64,000 bases of DNA from Phytopseudomonas seleniipraecipitans (GTDB taxonomy: Bacteria; Pseudomonadota; Gammaproteobacteria; Pseudomonadales; Pseudomonadaceae). A model generated the notes under the pieces. The model ran no database searches. It was not told the DNA's origin and was given only the letters and a program-made list of their open reading frames with translations. Location: NCBI RefSeq assembly GCF_900102335.1, contig NZ_FNBM01000005.1, positions 186,001 to 250,000 on the forward strand, given 5' to 3'. Of the stretch, positions 9,699 through 19,174 are shown piece after piece (the first letter of the stretch is position 1; every line of letters starts with the position of its first letter). Both the position numbers and the translations under genes were made by a program.

Positions 9699-11615
9699 AT
9701 GATCCGACTCCTGAACCTTACCTTACAGCGTGGCCCTCAGCGTCTGCTAGAGAACGCCGAGCTGACCCTGCACGCCGGTCATAAAGCCGGCCTGATCGGT
9801 GCCAATGGCGCCGGAAAATCTAGCTTGTTCGCGTTACTGCGTGGCGAGTTGACGCCGGATTCCGGTGATTGCTTGCTGCCCGGCGACTGGCGCATCGCGC
9901 ACATGCGCCAGGAGATCGACACCCTTGAGCGTCAGGCTGTCGATTACGTGCTCGACGGCGACCATTACCTGCGCCGCGTGCAGGCTGAGCTGGCGGCCGC
10001 CGAGCTGAGCCACGACGGCACCGCCATCGCCCGGCTGCACAGCGAGCTGGACAGCGCCGATGGCTACACTGCCGATGCCCGCGCGCGCAAACTGCTGGCC
10101 GGTCTGGGTTTCGATAATGCGCAGATGGATCGTCGCGTCGGCGACTTCTCCGGCGGCTGGCGGATGCGCCTGAACCTCGCCCAGGCGCTGATGTGCCCGT
10201 CTGACCTGCTGCTGCTCGATGAGCCAACCAACCACCTCGATCTGGACGCCATTCTCTGGCTCGAAGGCTGGCTGCAAAGCTATCCCGGCACCTTGCTGCT
10301 GATTTCCCATGACCGCGATTTCCTTGATGCGGTGGTCGATCACGTCGCTCATGTCGAGCAGCGCAAACTGACCCTTTACCGCGGCGGCTACTCGGCCTTC
10401 GAGCGCACCCGCGCCGAACGCCTGGCTCAGCAGCAGCAGGCGTATGAAAAGCAGCAGGCGCAGCGCGCGCACATGGAAAAGTACATCGCCCGCTTCAAGG
10501 CCCAGGCCACCAAGGCCCGCCAGGCGCAGAGCCGCATCAAGGCGCTGGAACGCATGGAGGAGCTGAGCGCGGCGCATGTCGACTCGCCCTTTGATTTCGT
10601 GTTTCGCGAGGCGGACAAGATTTCCACGCCGCTGCTCAGCCTCAGCGAAGGGCGCCTGGGTTACGGCGACAAGACCATCCTGCAGCAGGTCAAGCTGAGC
10701 CTGGTGCCTGGCGCACGGATCGGTCTGCTTGGCCCCAACGGTGCGGGCAAGTCAACGCTGATCAAGAACCTCTCGGCGGAGCTGCAACCGCTCAGCGGCA
10801 GCCTGACCCGTGGCGAGAACCTGGTGATTGGCTATTTCGCCCAGCACCAGCTCGACTCGCTGGACGACAAGGCCAGCCCGCTGCTGCACTTGCAGCGCAT
10901 TGCACCGGGCGAGCGCGAGCAGACCCTGCGTGACTTCCTCGGTGGCTTCGACTTTCGCGGGCCGCGCTGCGACGAGCCGGTGCTGAATTTTTCCGGTGGC
11001 GAGAAGGCGCGCCTGGCCCTGGCGCTGATCGCCTGGGACAAGCCCAACCTGCTGCTGCTCGACGAACCGACCAACCACCTGGATCTGGAAATGCGCCTGG
11101 CGCTGACCATGGCGCTGCAGGAGTTTGCCGGGGCCGTGGTGGTGGTGTCTCACGACCGGCACCTGCTCAAGAGCACCACTGACGAGTTTCTGCTGGTGGC
11201 GGACGGTCGTGTGGCGCCTTTCGATGGCGACCTTGAAGATTACGCGCGCTGGTTGATCGACTACCGTCAGCGTCAGGCCGCACCCGTGGCCAGCGCCGCG
11301 GCGCCAGCTGGCGCGGGCAATGACAAGCGTGGCCAGCGCCAGGCGGCTGCCGCACTGCGTCAGCAACTGGCACCGCACAAGAAGGCCGCCGATAAGCTCG
11401 AAGCCGAATTGGGTCAGGTGCAGGGCAAACTCGCTGCCCTCGAAGCGCGTCTGGGCGATAGCGCGATCTACGAGGCCGCGCGCAAGGAAGAACTGCGCCA
11501 GGCGCTCGCCGAGCAGGCGGTATTGAAGAGCCGTGAAGCCGAGCTGGAAGAGCAGTGGCTGGAAGCACTGGAGACCCTGGAAACCCTGCAACAGGAACTG
11601 GAGGCAATAGGTTGA
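9699..11615 (+). CDS. ABC-F family ATPase, YheS-like
   Basis: Soluble tandem ABC ATPase of the ABC-F class, which binds the ribosomal E site and relieves stalls. From MIRLLNLTLQRG at 9699 it has 638 aa. Domain 1 has GANGAGKSS, signature FSGGWRMRL and DEPTNHLD; domain 2 has GPNGAGKSTLI, FSGGEKARL and DEPTNHLD. Between them is the charged inter-domain linker (residues about 235-310), and the C terminus is a coiled coil. There are no membrane segments, which rules out a transporter. The mechanosensitive channel gene overlaps its stop. Confidence 0.93.
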   Translation: MIRLLNLTLQRGPQRLLENAELTLHAGHKAGLIGANGAGKSSLFALLRGELTPDSGDCLLPGDWRIAHMRQEIDTLERQAVDYVLDGDHYLRRVQAELAAAELSHDGTAIARLHSELDSADGYTADARARKLLAGLGFDNAQMDRRVGDFSGGWRMRLNLAQALMCPSDLLLLDEPTNHLDLDAILWLEGWLQSYPGTLLLISHDRDFLDAVVDHVAHVEQRKLTLYRGGYSAFERTRAERLAQQQQAYEKQQAQRAHMEKYIARFKAQATKARQAQSRIKALERMEELSAAHVDSPFDFVFREADKISTPLLSLSEGRLGYGDKTILQQVKLSLVPGARIGLLGPNGAGKSTLIKNLSAELQPLSGSLTRGENLVIGYFAQHQLDSLDDKASPLLHLQRIAPGEREQTLRDFLGGFDFRGPRCDEPVLNFSGGEKARLALALIAWDKPNLLLLDEPTNHLDLEMRLALTMALQEFAGAVVVVSHDRHLLKSTTDEFLLVADGRVAPFDGDLEDYARWLIDYRQRQAAPVASAAAPAGAGNDKRGQRQAAAALRQQLAPHKKAADKLEAELGQVQGKLAALEARLGDSAIYEAARKEELRQALAEQAVLKSREAELEEQWLEALETLETLQQELEAIG

Positions 11616-12199
11616 ATTTCGATCTTACCGATCTGGCCTGGCTGACGGCCTGGAGCCAACCGCTGATGCGCACCGGCCAGGTCGTGCTGATCCTGGTTCT
11701 TGCCTGGTTGGCGCAGCGCATTCTCACTCGCGGCATCACTCGCCTGGGCCATCGCTACCCGCAGTTGCCGGCAGAATTGCTGGTGCCGCTGCGCGGCCTG
11801 ACGCGCTGGCTGATCCTCGGCAGCGCTTTCATGCTGGTGCTTGAGCGGCTGGGCGTTTCGGCGCAGGTGCTGTGGGGCGCGTTGACCGGTTTCGTCGCCG
11901 TCGCCGCTATCGCGTTCTTCGCCATCTGGAGCGTGTTGTCGAATCTGTTCTGCGCGCTGCTGATCTTCGCACTTGGGCCGTTCCGCATCGGTGACTGCGT
12001 CGAGGTGCTGGAAAGCGCCGACAAACCGGGCGTGCGGGGTCGTGTATTGGACATCAACCTGTTCTACACCACTCTCGAAGACCTGACCGGCGACGCGCCC
12101 GGTACCTGGATTCAGATTCCCAACAGCCTGTTCTTCCAGAAAGCCGTAAGGCGCTGGCGCAACGGCGATGTACCAGAACCCCGCAAGATCGAATCCTGA
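11612..12199 (+). CDS. Small MscS-family mechanosensitive channel protein
   Basis: A 195-aa inner-membrane protein with three or four hydrophobic segments, then the MscS beta domain (FRIGDCVEVLES ... GVRGRVLDINLFYTTLED). The start is a TTG at 11612 whose last bases overlap the TGA of the ABC-F gene; GGAGGCAA upstream is a good ribosome-binding sequence. The protein ends soon after the beta domain, so it is a minimal member lacking the large MscS C-terminal cage. Gating by tension is the family role; an ion selectivity cannot be read. Confidence 0.88.
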   Translation: MNFDLTDLAWLTAWSQPLMRTGQVVLILVLAWLAQRILTRGITRLGHRYPQLPAELLVPLRGLTRWLILGSAFMLVLERLGVSAQVLWGALTGFVAVAAIAFFAIWSVLSNLFCALLIFALGPFRIGDCVEVLESADKPGVRGRVLDINLFYTTLEDLTGDAPGTWIQIPNSLFFQKAVRRWRNGDVPEPRKIES

Positions 12200-12378
12200 T
12201 AGATAAAGCCGTTTGAAAAGCCGGCGAGGCAGTCAGCGCGAGGGCTAGGCGCCCCCACAAAAACGTGCAAGAAAGCGTAATGTACGAGTCGTACATGAGC
12301 GATTTGACTGCGGTTTAGTGCAGCGATGGCCACGCAGGTAGTGTTAACACCTTCAATGAATCGTCTGAGGTCGTCATC
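12200..12378. repeat. Intergenic segment with a GTAC palindrome
   Basis: The 179-bp gap between the MscS-like and LysE-like genes contains a perfect 7-bp inverted repeat (12281-12287 and 12289-12295) around one base, with core TGTACGA-G-TCGTACA. GC-rich sequence stands before it. The layout resembles a dispersed Pseudomonas intergenic element, but only one copy is in this window. An operator is the other reading. Confidence 0.4.
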
Positions 12379-13008
12379 ATGGCTCTGGAAACCTGGCTCG
12401 CTTTCTTCGTGGCCTGCTGGCTGATCAGCCTGTCGCCGGGAGCCGGTGCCATCGCATCGATGTCGGCCGGCCTGCAATACGGCTTTCTGCGCGGCTACTG
12501 GAACGCCCTCGGCCTGCAACTGGGCCTAGCGCTGCAGATCGCCATCGTCGCCGCTGGCGTCGGCGCGGTACTGGCGACCTCGGCACTGGCCTTCAGCTTG
12601 ATCAAATGGTTCGGCGTGGCCTATCTGGTGTACCTGGGCTGGCGCCAGTGGCGGGCACTGCCTGCCGACATGACCGTCAGCGGCGAGCGCCCCATCGGCC
12701 GGCCATTGAGCCTGGTGCTACGGGGCTTTCTGGTGAATTTCGGCAACCCCAAGGCGATCGTCTTCATGCTGGCCGTGTTGCCGCAGTTCATCAACCCTCA
12801 TGCACCGCTGACCGAGCAGTACCTGATCATCGGTGCGACCATGGTGACCGTCGACCTGATCGTCATGGCGGGCTACACCGGCCTTGCAGTGCGGGTATTG
12901 CGCCTGCTGCGCACGCCGCGCCAGCAGCGCATCATGAACCGCAGCTTTGGCGCGCTGTTTGTGGGCGCCGCGGCGCTGCTGGCCACCGTGCGTCGCGCGC
13001 CGGTCTGA
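12379..13008 (+). CDS. LysE/RhtB family amino-acid exporter
   Basis: A 209-aa inner-membrane efflux protein with about six hydrophobic segments. It has the RhtB-type start (MALETWLAFFVACWLISLSP) with the SPGAG motif at residues 19-23 and the family signature GFLVNFGNPKAIVFMLAVLPQF. Substrates in the family are homoserine, threonine and related amino acids; which one applies here is not determinable. It appears monocistronic. Confidence 0.92.
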   Translation: MALETWLAFFVACWLISLSPGAGAIASMSAGLQYGFLRGYWNALGLQLGLALQIAIVAAGVGAVLATSALAFSLIKWFGVAYLVYLGWRQWRALPADMTVSGERPIGRPLSLVLRGFLVNFGNPKAIVFMLAVLPQFINPHAPLTEQYLIIGATMVTVDLIVMAGYTGLAVRVLRLLRTPRQQRIMNRSFGALFVGAAALLATVRRAPV

Positions 13009-13141
13009 GCGCGCCTCCGACGCCTGTCAGCGGCATGGGCTCGGCATCGGCATGCACAACACTGCTGCGCGTTCTCGCCTGCTGCTTGATAAGGCGCGTA
13101 GCTCCGATACGGCTTCCGCCCGCGAAACTACAGGTTTTTAT

Positions 13142-13594
13142 ATGCGCGTATGGATAGATGCCGATGCCTGCCCACGGCTGGCGCGGGATCAGGTGGTCAA
13201 ATTCGCCCTCAAGCGTAATTTCGACGTGGTGTTGGTTGCCGGCCAGGCTGTTGCTCGACCGAGCTTCGCTTGTGTGAAGCTGATCGTGGTGCCGAGCGGC
13301 CCAGATGCGGCTGATGATTATCTGGTGGAACATGCCGTGCCAGGCGAGCTGGTGATCTGCAGCGATGTGCCGCTGGCTGATCGTCTCGTGAAGAAAGGTG
13401 TGCTGGCGCTGGATCCGCGCGGCAAGGAGTTCGACGAGCGCAACATGGGCGAGCGTCTGGTGGTGCGCAATCTGTTTACCGACCTGCGTGAGCAAGGGCA
13501 GGTTGGTGGCGGTCAGGCTGCTTACGGCGACAAGGATCGGCAGGCATTCGCCAATTCCCTGGATCGGTTACTGACCCGCCTTTCACGCGGTTGA
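13142..13594 (+). CDS. YaiI/YqxD family protein (DUF188)
   Basis: A 150-aa PIN-like domain protein. The start MRVWIDADACPRLARDQVVK at 13142 is the family N terminus. It also has VPSGPDAADDYLV and ICSDVPLADRLVKKG with the conserved acidic residues of a metal site. Its molecular function is not established. It lies 133 bp after the LysE gene and converges with elbB across two hairpins. Confidence 0.9.
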   Translation: MRVWIDADACPRLARDQVVKFALKRNFDVVLVAGQAVARPSFACVKLIVVPSGPDAADDYLVEHAVPGELVICSDVPLADRLVKKGVLALDPRGKEFDERNMGERLVVRNLFTDLREQGQVGGGQAAYGDKDRQAFANSLDRLLTRLSRG

Positions 13595-13611
13595 ACGTCT
13601 CGTCTAACCCT

Positions 13612-13675
13612 AGCCTGGGTTGAGCAGAGCGATACCCAGGCTACGACTGATGGTGGGTCGATGACGCGACCCACC
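13612..13675. repeat. Two adjacent hairpins between convergent genes
   Basis: Hairpin 1 pairs 13612-13620 with 13634-13642 (9 bp); hairpin 2 pairs 13652-13660 with 13667-13675 (9 bp, 6-nt loop). Neither has a T tract, so intrinsic termination is weak. The second carries the GTGGGT/ACCCAC theme also seen in the repeats at 18754-19130. Confidence 0.6.
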
Positions 13676-13724
13676 CCATGAACTGAGCTTGTTTAACGCA
13701 ACAAGGCCGACGCGAAGCTGGTCG

Positions 13725-14384
13725 TCATTCGTGGGTCAGTTCCAGCACGCGGTCCACCAGCTTGTTGATACCCGACGCCGCCTGAGCGATCGAGTCGGCC
13801 AGCATGTACGCCGGCGTGCTCACTAGCTTGTGCTTGGGGTCTTCGACAATATCTTCGACATTGCACTCGACGTGTTCAGCGCCCATTTTGCTGAGCTCAG
13901 CAGCCGTGTCGGCGTCATGGCCGATGGTGCAGGTCACGCCGGCGCCGAAGATGTGCGCTGCCAGGGCTGGCGCGATGCAGATCAGCCCGATTGGCTTGGC
14001 TGCGCTGACGAATGACTGCGCGGCAGCCAGGACGTCGGGCTGCACGCTGCAGTCACCGCCCTTGCTGGCGAAATCCGAAAGGTTTTTGGCGGCGCCAAAG
14101 CCACCCGGCAGGATCAGCGCGTCGAAATTATCGGCGCGCAGTTCGCGCACGTCCTTGATGTTGCCGCGGGCAATGCGCGCCGACTCTACCAATACGTTGC
14201 GCGCCGGCTGCATTTCTTCGCCGCTGAGGTGGTTGATCACATGGGCCTGATCGATATTGGGCGCGAAGCACTGCACCTCTGCGCCGCGCTGATCGAGACG
14301 CAGCAGGGTGATCACGCTTTCGTGGATCTCCGAGCCGTCATTGACGCCACAACCGGAAAGAATCACTGCGACTTTCTTGTTCAT
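13725..14384 (-). CDS. elbB: Glyoxalase-like protein ElbB (DJ-1/PfpI superfamily)
   Basis: A 219-aa cytosolic DJ-1/PfpI-fold protein. The start MNKKVAVILSGCGVNDGSEI is the ElbB signature. The nucleophile-elbow Cys is C136 in PIGLICIAPA, and DALILPGGFGAAKNLSDFA is conserved. E. coli ElbB shows weak glyoxalase activity and was linked to isoprenoid synthesis only indirectly. No operon partner is visible here. Confidence 0.93.
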   Translation of the reverse strand: MNKKVAVILSGCGVNDGSEIHESVITLLRLDQRGAEVQCFAPNIDQAHVINHLSGEEMQPARNVLVESARIARGNIKDVRELRADNFDALILPGGFGAAKNLSDFASKGGDCSVQPDVLAAAQSFVSAAKPIGLICIAPALAAHIFGAGVTCTIGHDADTAAELSKMGAEHVECNVEDIVEDPKHKLVSTPAYMLADSIAQAASGINKLVDRVLELTHE

Positions 14385-14531
14385 CGACCAACTCCTGAAT
14401 GAGGTACGAGCCGAGCGCGGTACTGAAGGCCGGCGGTCTCGCTGGGGGATGTCTCTATCGTTTTCGACTGATGGGTCAGCTGATTGTTACAGACTTTTGA
14501 CTGCGCACAATATCGTCGTCAAGCCCGCGCT

Positions 14532-15083
14532 TCAGCTGCTGCGCTGCCGACGACGGTACAACCAGATGGTGAGGCCGATAACCAGCAGGCCCCCAAACAG
14601 GTACAGCTGTACCTGATGCAGTTCGCCAAGCAAACCTTCCAGCGCGCGGCCAAGTTTGTAGGCCAGGGTGCCGAGCACGATGGCCCAGATGGCCGCGCCG
14701 ATGGCATCGAGAATCACGTAACGGCGTCGCGGGTAGCCGGACAGGCCGATGGCCAGCGGCATCACCGTGCGCATGCCGTAAAAGAAGCGAAAGCCGAGCA
14801 CCCAGAGATCCGGATGGCGACGTAGGTAAACCAGTGCTTTGTCGCTGAGCGCCTGCCACTGTGGGCGGCTGTCGAGGATTCGCCGGCCATGGCGGCGGCC
14901 AAGGTGGAACCAAAGCTGGTCGCTGGCATAGGTGCCGATGAAGGCAAACAGCATCACCAGTTCAAGTTGCAGAATGCCGCGCAACGCCAGGTAGGCCGCC
15001 AGCAACAGCGACATTTCGCCTTCGAGAAAGGTGCCCAGCGCCAACGCCGGGTAACCGAAGTGCTGCAGCAGATTTTCCAGCAT
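14532..15083 (-). CDS. DedA family membrane protein
   Basis: A 183-aa polytopic inner-membrane protein of the SNARE-associated/VTT (DedA) family, whose members act as phospholipid or C55-P flippases. The start MLENLLQHFGYPALALGTFLEGE at 15083 contains the family's acidic F/LEGE motif in the re-entrant loop. A second motif, GFRFFYGMRTVMPLAIGLSG, has the essential Arg. A longer frame upstream lacks a hydrophobic start and was not used. The substrate is unknown. Confidence 0.9.
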   Translation of the reverse strand: MLENLLQHFGYPALALGTFLEGEMSLLLAAYLALRGILQLELVMLFAFIGTYASDQLWFHLGRRHGRRILDSRPQWQALSDKALVYLRRHPDLWVLGFRFFYGMRTVMPLAIGLSGYPRRRYVILDAIGAAIWAIVLGTLAYKLGRALEGLLGELHQVQLYLFGGLLVIGLTIWLYRRRQRSS

Positions 15084-15297
15084 GAAAGGTGACCGTAAGG
15101 AAGGGGAGTCAAGGCTACGCCGTTCGACAACGTAATACAGCATTTGTCAGAAGACTGTGAAATCGTCAGGACGGCGCTCGATCCCGGTGGTTGAGGGGCT
15201 CGGCCCAGGGGTTGCAGATTTTGGCCGGCACGATGTGCCTTATCGCGTGCGACGCGCCGTCGCAGTATTCGTTATCGCCGTCATCATTTAGTCATAA

Positions 15298-16365
<1,068 letters not shown>

Positions 16366-16382
16366 CCCCTCAGGGCAATCGA

Positions 16383-18596
16383 ATGAACAGCGAAGGTCTC
16401 AGCGAGAACGATCAGCTCGACGTCCCGGCAGCCAGTCTGCCGGTGGTCGACGAAGCACCGGTGGAAGCCATAGTGGAAGCGCCAGTAGTTGAAGCCACGG
16501 CGGTAACCGTGCCCGTGCCCAGCCTGGATGACAGCAGCCTGTACATCCACCGTGAGCTGTCGCAGCTGCAGTTCAACATCCGCGTGCTGGAACAGGCGCT
16601 GGACGAGTCCTACCCGCTGCTCGAACGCCTCAAGTTTCTGCTGATCTTCTCCAGCAACCTCGACGAGTTCTTCGAAATTCGCGTTGCCGGGCTGAAAAAG
16701 CAGATCAATTTCGCCCGCGAGCAGGCCGGTGCCGATGGCTTGCAGCCGCACCAGGCACTGTCGCGCATTGCCGAGCTGGTGCACGAGCAGGTCGGTCGTC
16801 AGTACGCCATCCTCAACGATGTGCTGTTTCCGGCGCTGGCCAAGCACGGCATCAACTTCATTCGCCGCCGCTACTGGACGACCAAGCACAAGGCCTGGGT
16901 ACGCCGCTATTTCCGCGACGAGATCGCGCCGATCATCACTCCGATCGGCCTCGACCCGACGCACCCGTTCCCGTTGCTGGTCAACAAGAGCCTGAACTTC
17001 ATCGTCGAGCTGGAAGGCGTCGATGCTTTCGGTCGCGACTCGGGGCTGGCGGTGATTCCGGCGCCACGCCTGCTGCCGCGCATCATCAAGGTGCCGGAAG
17101 AGGTCGGCGGCCCAGGTGCCAACTATGTATTCCTGTCGTCGATGATCCACGCGCACGCCGACGATTTGTTCCCCGGCATGAAGGTCAAGGGCTGCTACCA
17201 GTTCCGCCTGACCCGTAACGCCGACCTGTCAGTCGACACTGAAGACGTCGAAGACCTGGCGCGCGCCCTGCGTGGTGAATTGTTCAGCCGCCGCTACGGT
17301 GATGCGGTGCGCCTGGAAGTGGTCGACAGCTGCCCGAAACACCTCACCGACCAGCTGCTCAAGCAATTCGGCCTGTCGGAGCACGAGCTGTATCAGGTCA
17401 ATGGGCCGGTCAACCTGACGCGCCTGTTCAGCATTACCGGGCTGGAAAGTCACCAGGAGTTGCAGCACGCGCCGTTTACTCCGGTGATTCCCAAACTGCT
17501 GCAAAACAGCGAGAACATCTTCAGCGTGGTGAGCAAGCAGGACATTCTCCTGCTTCACCCTTTCGAGTCCTTCACGCCGGTCGTGGACCTGCTGCGCCAG
17601 GCTGCGAAAGACCCGCACGTGCTGGCGATCAAGCAGACCCTGTATCGCTCCGGCGCCAACTCGGAAATCGTCGATGCGCTGGTCGAAGCCGCGCGCAACG
17701 GCAAGGAAGTCACCGCGGTGATCGAACTGCGGGCGCGCTTCGACGAGGAATCCAACCTGGCGCTGGCCAGCCGCTTGCAGGCTGCTGGTGCGGTGGTGAT
17801 CTATGGCGTGGTGGGTTTCAAGACGCACGCCAAGATGATGCTCATTCTGCGCCGCGAGAATGGCGAGATCGTCCGTTATGCGCACCTCGGCACCGGCAAC
17901 TACCACGCCGGCAACGCCCGCCTGTACACCGACTACAGCCTGCTTACCGCCGACGTGGCGCTGGGTGAGGACGTGTCGAAGATGTTCAGCCAGCTGATCG
18001 GCATGGGCAAGACGCTGCGCATGAAGAAACTCCTGCATGCGCCGTTTACCCTGAAGAAGACCTTGCTCGACCTGATCGCCAAGGAAACCCAGCTGGCCAG
18101 CGAAGGCAAGCCGGCGCACATCATCGCCAAGTTCAACTCGCTGACCGATGCGAAGATCATTCGTGCGCTGTACAAGGCCAGCCAGACCGGCGTGCGTATC
18201 GATCTGGTGGTACGCGGCATGTGCTGCCTGCGCCCGGGCGTGCCTGGCGTGTCGCACAACATTCAGGTGCGTTCGATCATTGGCCGCTTCCTGGAGCACA
18301 CGCGGGTGTTTTACTTCCTCAACGGCGGCGAAGAGAAGATCTATCTGTCCAGCGCGGACTGGATGGAGCGCAACCTCGACAAGCGCGTGGAGACCTGCTT
18401 CCCGGTCGAAGGTAAAAAGCTCATTACTCGCGTCAAGAAAGAGCTCGAAGCCTACCTCACCGACAACACCCATGCCTGGGTGCTGCAACCGGACGGGCGC
18501 TACCTGCGCCTGTCGCCGACCGGCAACCAGAACTCGCGCAGCGCGCAGGCCAGCCTGCTGGAAAAACTCAGCGCACCGCTGATCAGCGCGCGCTAA
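16383..18596 (+). CDS. ppk1: Polyphosphate kinase 1
   Basis: Reversibly polymerises ATP gamma-phosphate into inorganic polyphosphate. The 737-aa protein starts with about 45 extra Val/Ala/Pro/Glu-rich residues before the PPK N-terminal domain ([20 protein letters not shown]). The two PLD-like active-site histidines lie in GFKTHAKMM (about residue 482) and AHLGTGNYH (about 501). [17 protein letters not shown] is the C-terminal signature. It is 17 bp after hemB, so likely co-transcribed; a terminator follows. Confidence 0.97.
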   Translation: MNSEGLSENDQLDVPAASLPVVDEAPVEAIVEAPVVEATAVTVPVPSLDDSSLYIHRELSQLQFNIRVLEQALDESYPLLERLKFLLIFSSNLDEFFEIRVAGLKKQINFAREQAGADGLQPHQALSRIAELVHEQVGRQYAILNDVLFPALAKHGINFIRRRYWTTKHKAWVRRYFRDEIAPIITPIGLDPTHPFPLLVNKSLNFIVELEGVDAFGRDSGLAVIPAPRLLPRIIKVPEEVGGPGANYVFLSSMIHAHADDLFPGMKVKGCYQFRLTRNADLSVDTEDVEDLARALRGELFSRRYGDAVRLEVVDSCPKHLTDQLLKQFGLSEHELYQVNGPVNLTRLFSITGLESHQELQHAPFTPVIPKLLQNSENIFSVVSKQDILLLHPFESFTPVVDLLRQAAKDPHVLAIKQTLYRSGANSEIVDALVEAARNGKEVTAVIELRARFDEESNLALASRLQAAGAVVIYGVVGFKTHAKMMLILRRENGEIVRYAHLGTGNYHAGNARLYTDYSLLTADVALGEDVSKMFSQLIGMGKTLRMKKLLHAPFTLKKTLLDLIAKETQLASEGKPAHIIAKFNSLTDAKIIRALYKASQTGVRIDLVVRGMCCLRPGVPGVSHNIQVRSIIGRFLEHTRVFYFLNGGEEKIYLSSADWMERNLDKRVETCFPVEGKKLITRVKKELEAYLTDNTHAWVLQPDGRYLRLSPTGNQNSRSAQASLLEKLSAPLISAR

Positions 18597-18611
18597 ATCG
18601 ATGACGAAAAG

Positions 18612-18640
18612 GAAACGGGCCCGATGGGCCCGTTTCTCGT
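18612..18640 (+). terminator. Rho-independent terminator after ppk1
   Basis: An 11-bp perfect stem (18612-18622 with 18626-18636) and a 3-nt loop start 16 bp after the ppk1 stop. The T tract is short and interrupted, but the stem is strong. Confidence 0.75.
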
Positions 18641-18669
18641 TGTGGATAAATCAACCCGGAGAGCATGTA

Positions 18670-19130
18670 GACGGCCCATGGCCGGCCGTTTCGGGCGTCG
18701 CTATCGTGGGGCGCCGTGTAAGCCTCCAGACAGTTTTCGGTGGCGCGGCCTGGTGGGTTACGGCGCGGCGGGAGTGGTGGTCATCGGGTCGCCGGTAACA
18801 GGCGCCTAACCCACCCTACGGTTTGCGTGAGCGCCGTAGATTCCCTGCAGGTCAAGTCGTAAGGCGGGTGAGCGGCACAATAGCGTCGTTTCGGGTGCCG
18901 TAATCATGGTACGTCGTGCAACTGACCAGGCTGTTTTTGGGGGGCGGCGTGATGGGTTACGGCGCAGCGGGAATGGCGGTCATCGGGTCGCCGTAACAGG
19001 CGCCTAACCCACCCTACGGTTGTGTGAGTGCTGTAGATCCCTGCAGGTCACGTCGTAGGGCGGGTGAGCGGCACGATGGCCGGTCGCTTTCGGCGCCGCG
19101 ATCCTGGTGCGTCGCGAAACGCACCGAACG
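18670..19130. repeat. Tandem intergenic repeat, about 199-bp unit
   Basis: The 578-bp gap between ppk1 and the acyl-CoA dehydrogenase gene holds two near-identical copies (about 18754-18930 and 18953-19130, offset 199 bp) and a partial third (about 18670-18715) matching the end of the unit. Each full copy contains TGGGTTACGGCGC near its start and GGCGCCTAACCCACCCTACG about 50 bp later; the TGGGTTA and TAACCCA parts form an inverted repeat. No convincing gene lies here; short open frames are within the repeat. Confidence 0.8.
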
Positions 19131-19174
19131 GTGTCAGGTGGTGCGCGAAGGCGACCTCTGTCGCCCGCCGTGGC

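Noticed and set aside
18601..18809. Short open frames after ppk1
   Set aside because: They start inside the terminator and run through the tandem repeat; no ribosome-binding sequence or protein-like pattern.
18754..19130. CRISPR array
   Set aside because: There are only two full units of about 199 bp with diverged copies and no short repeat-spacer pattern; no cas gene is near.
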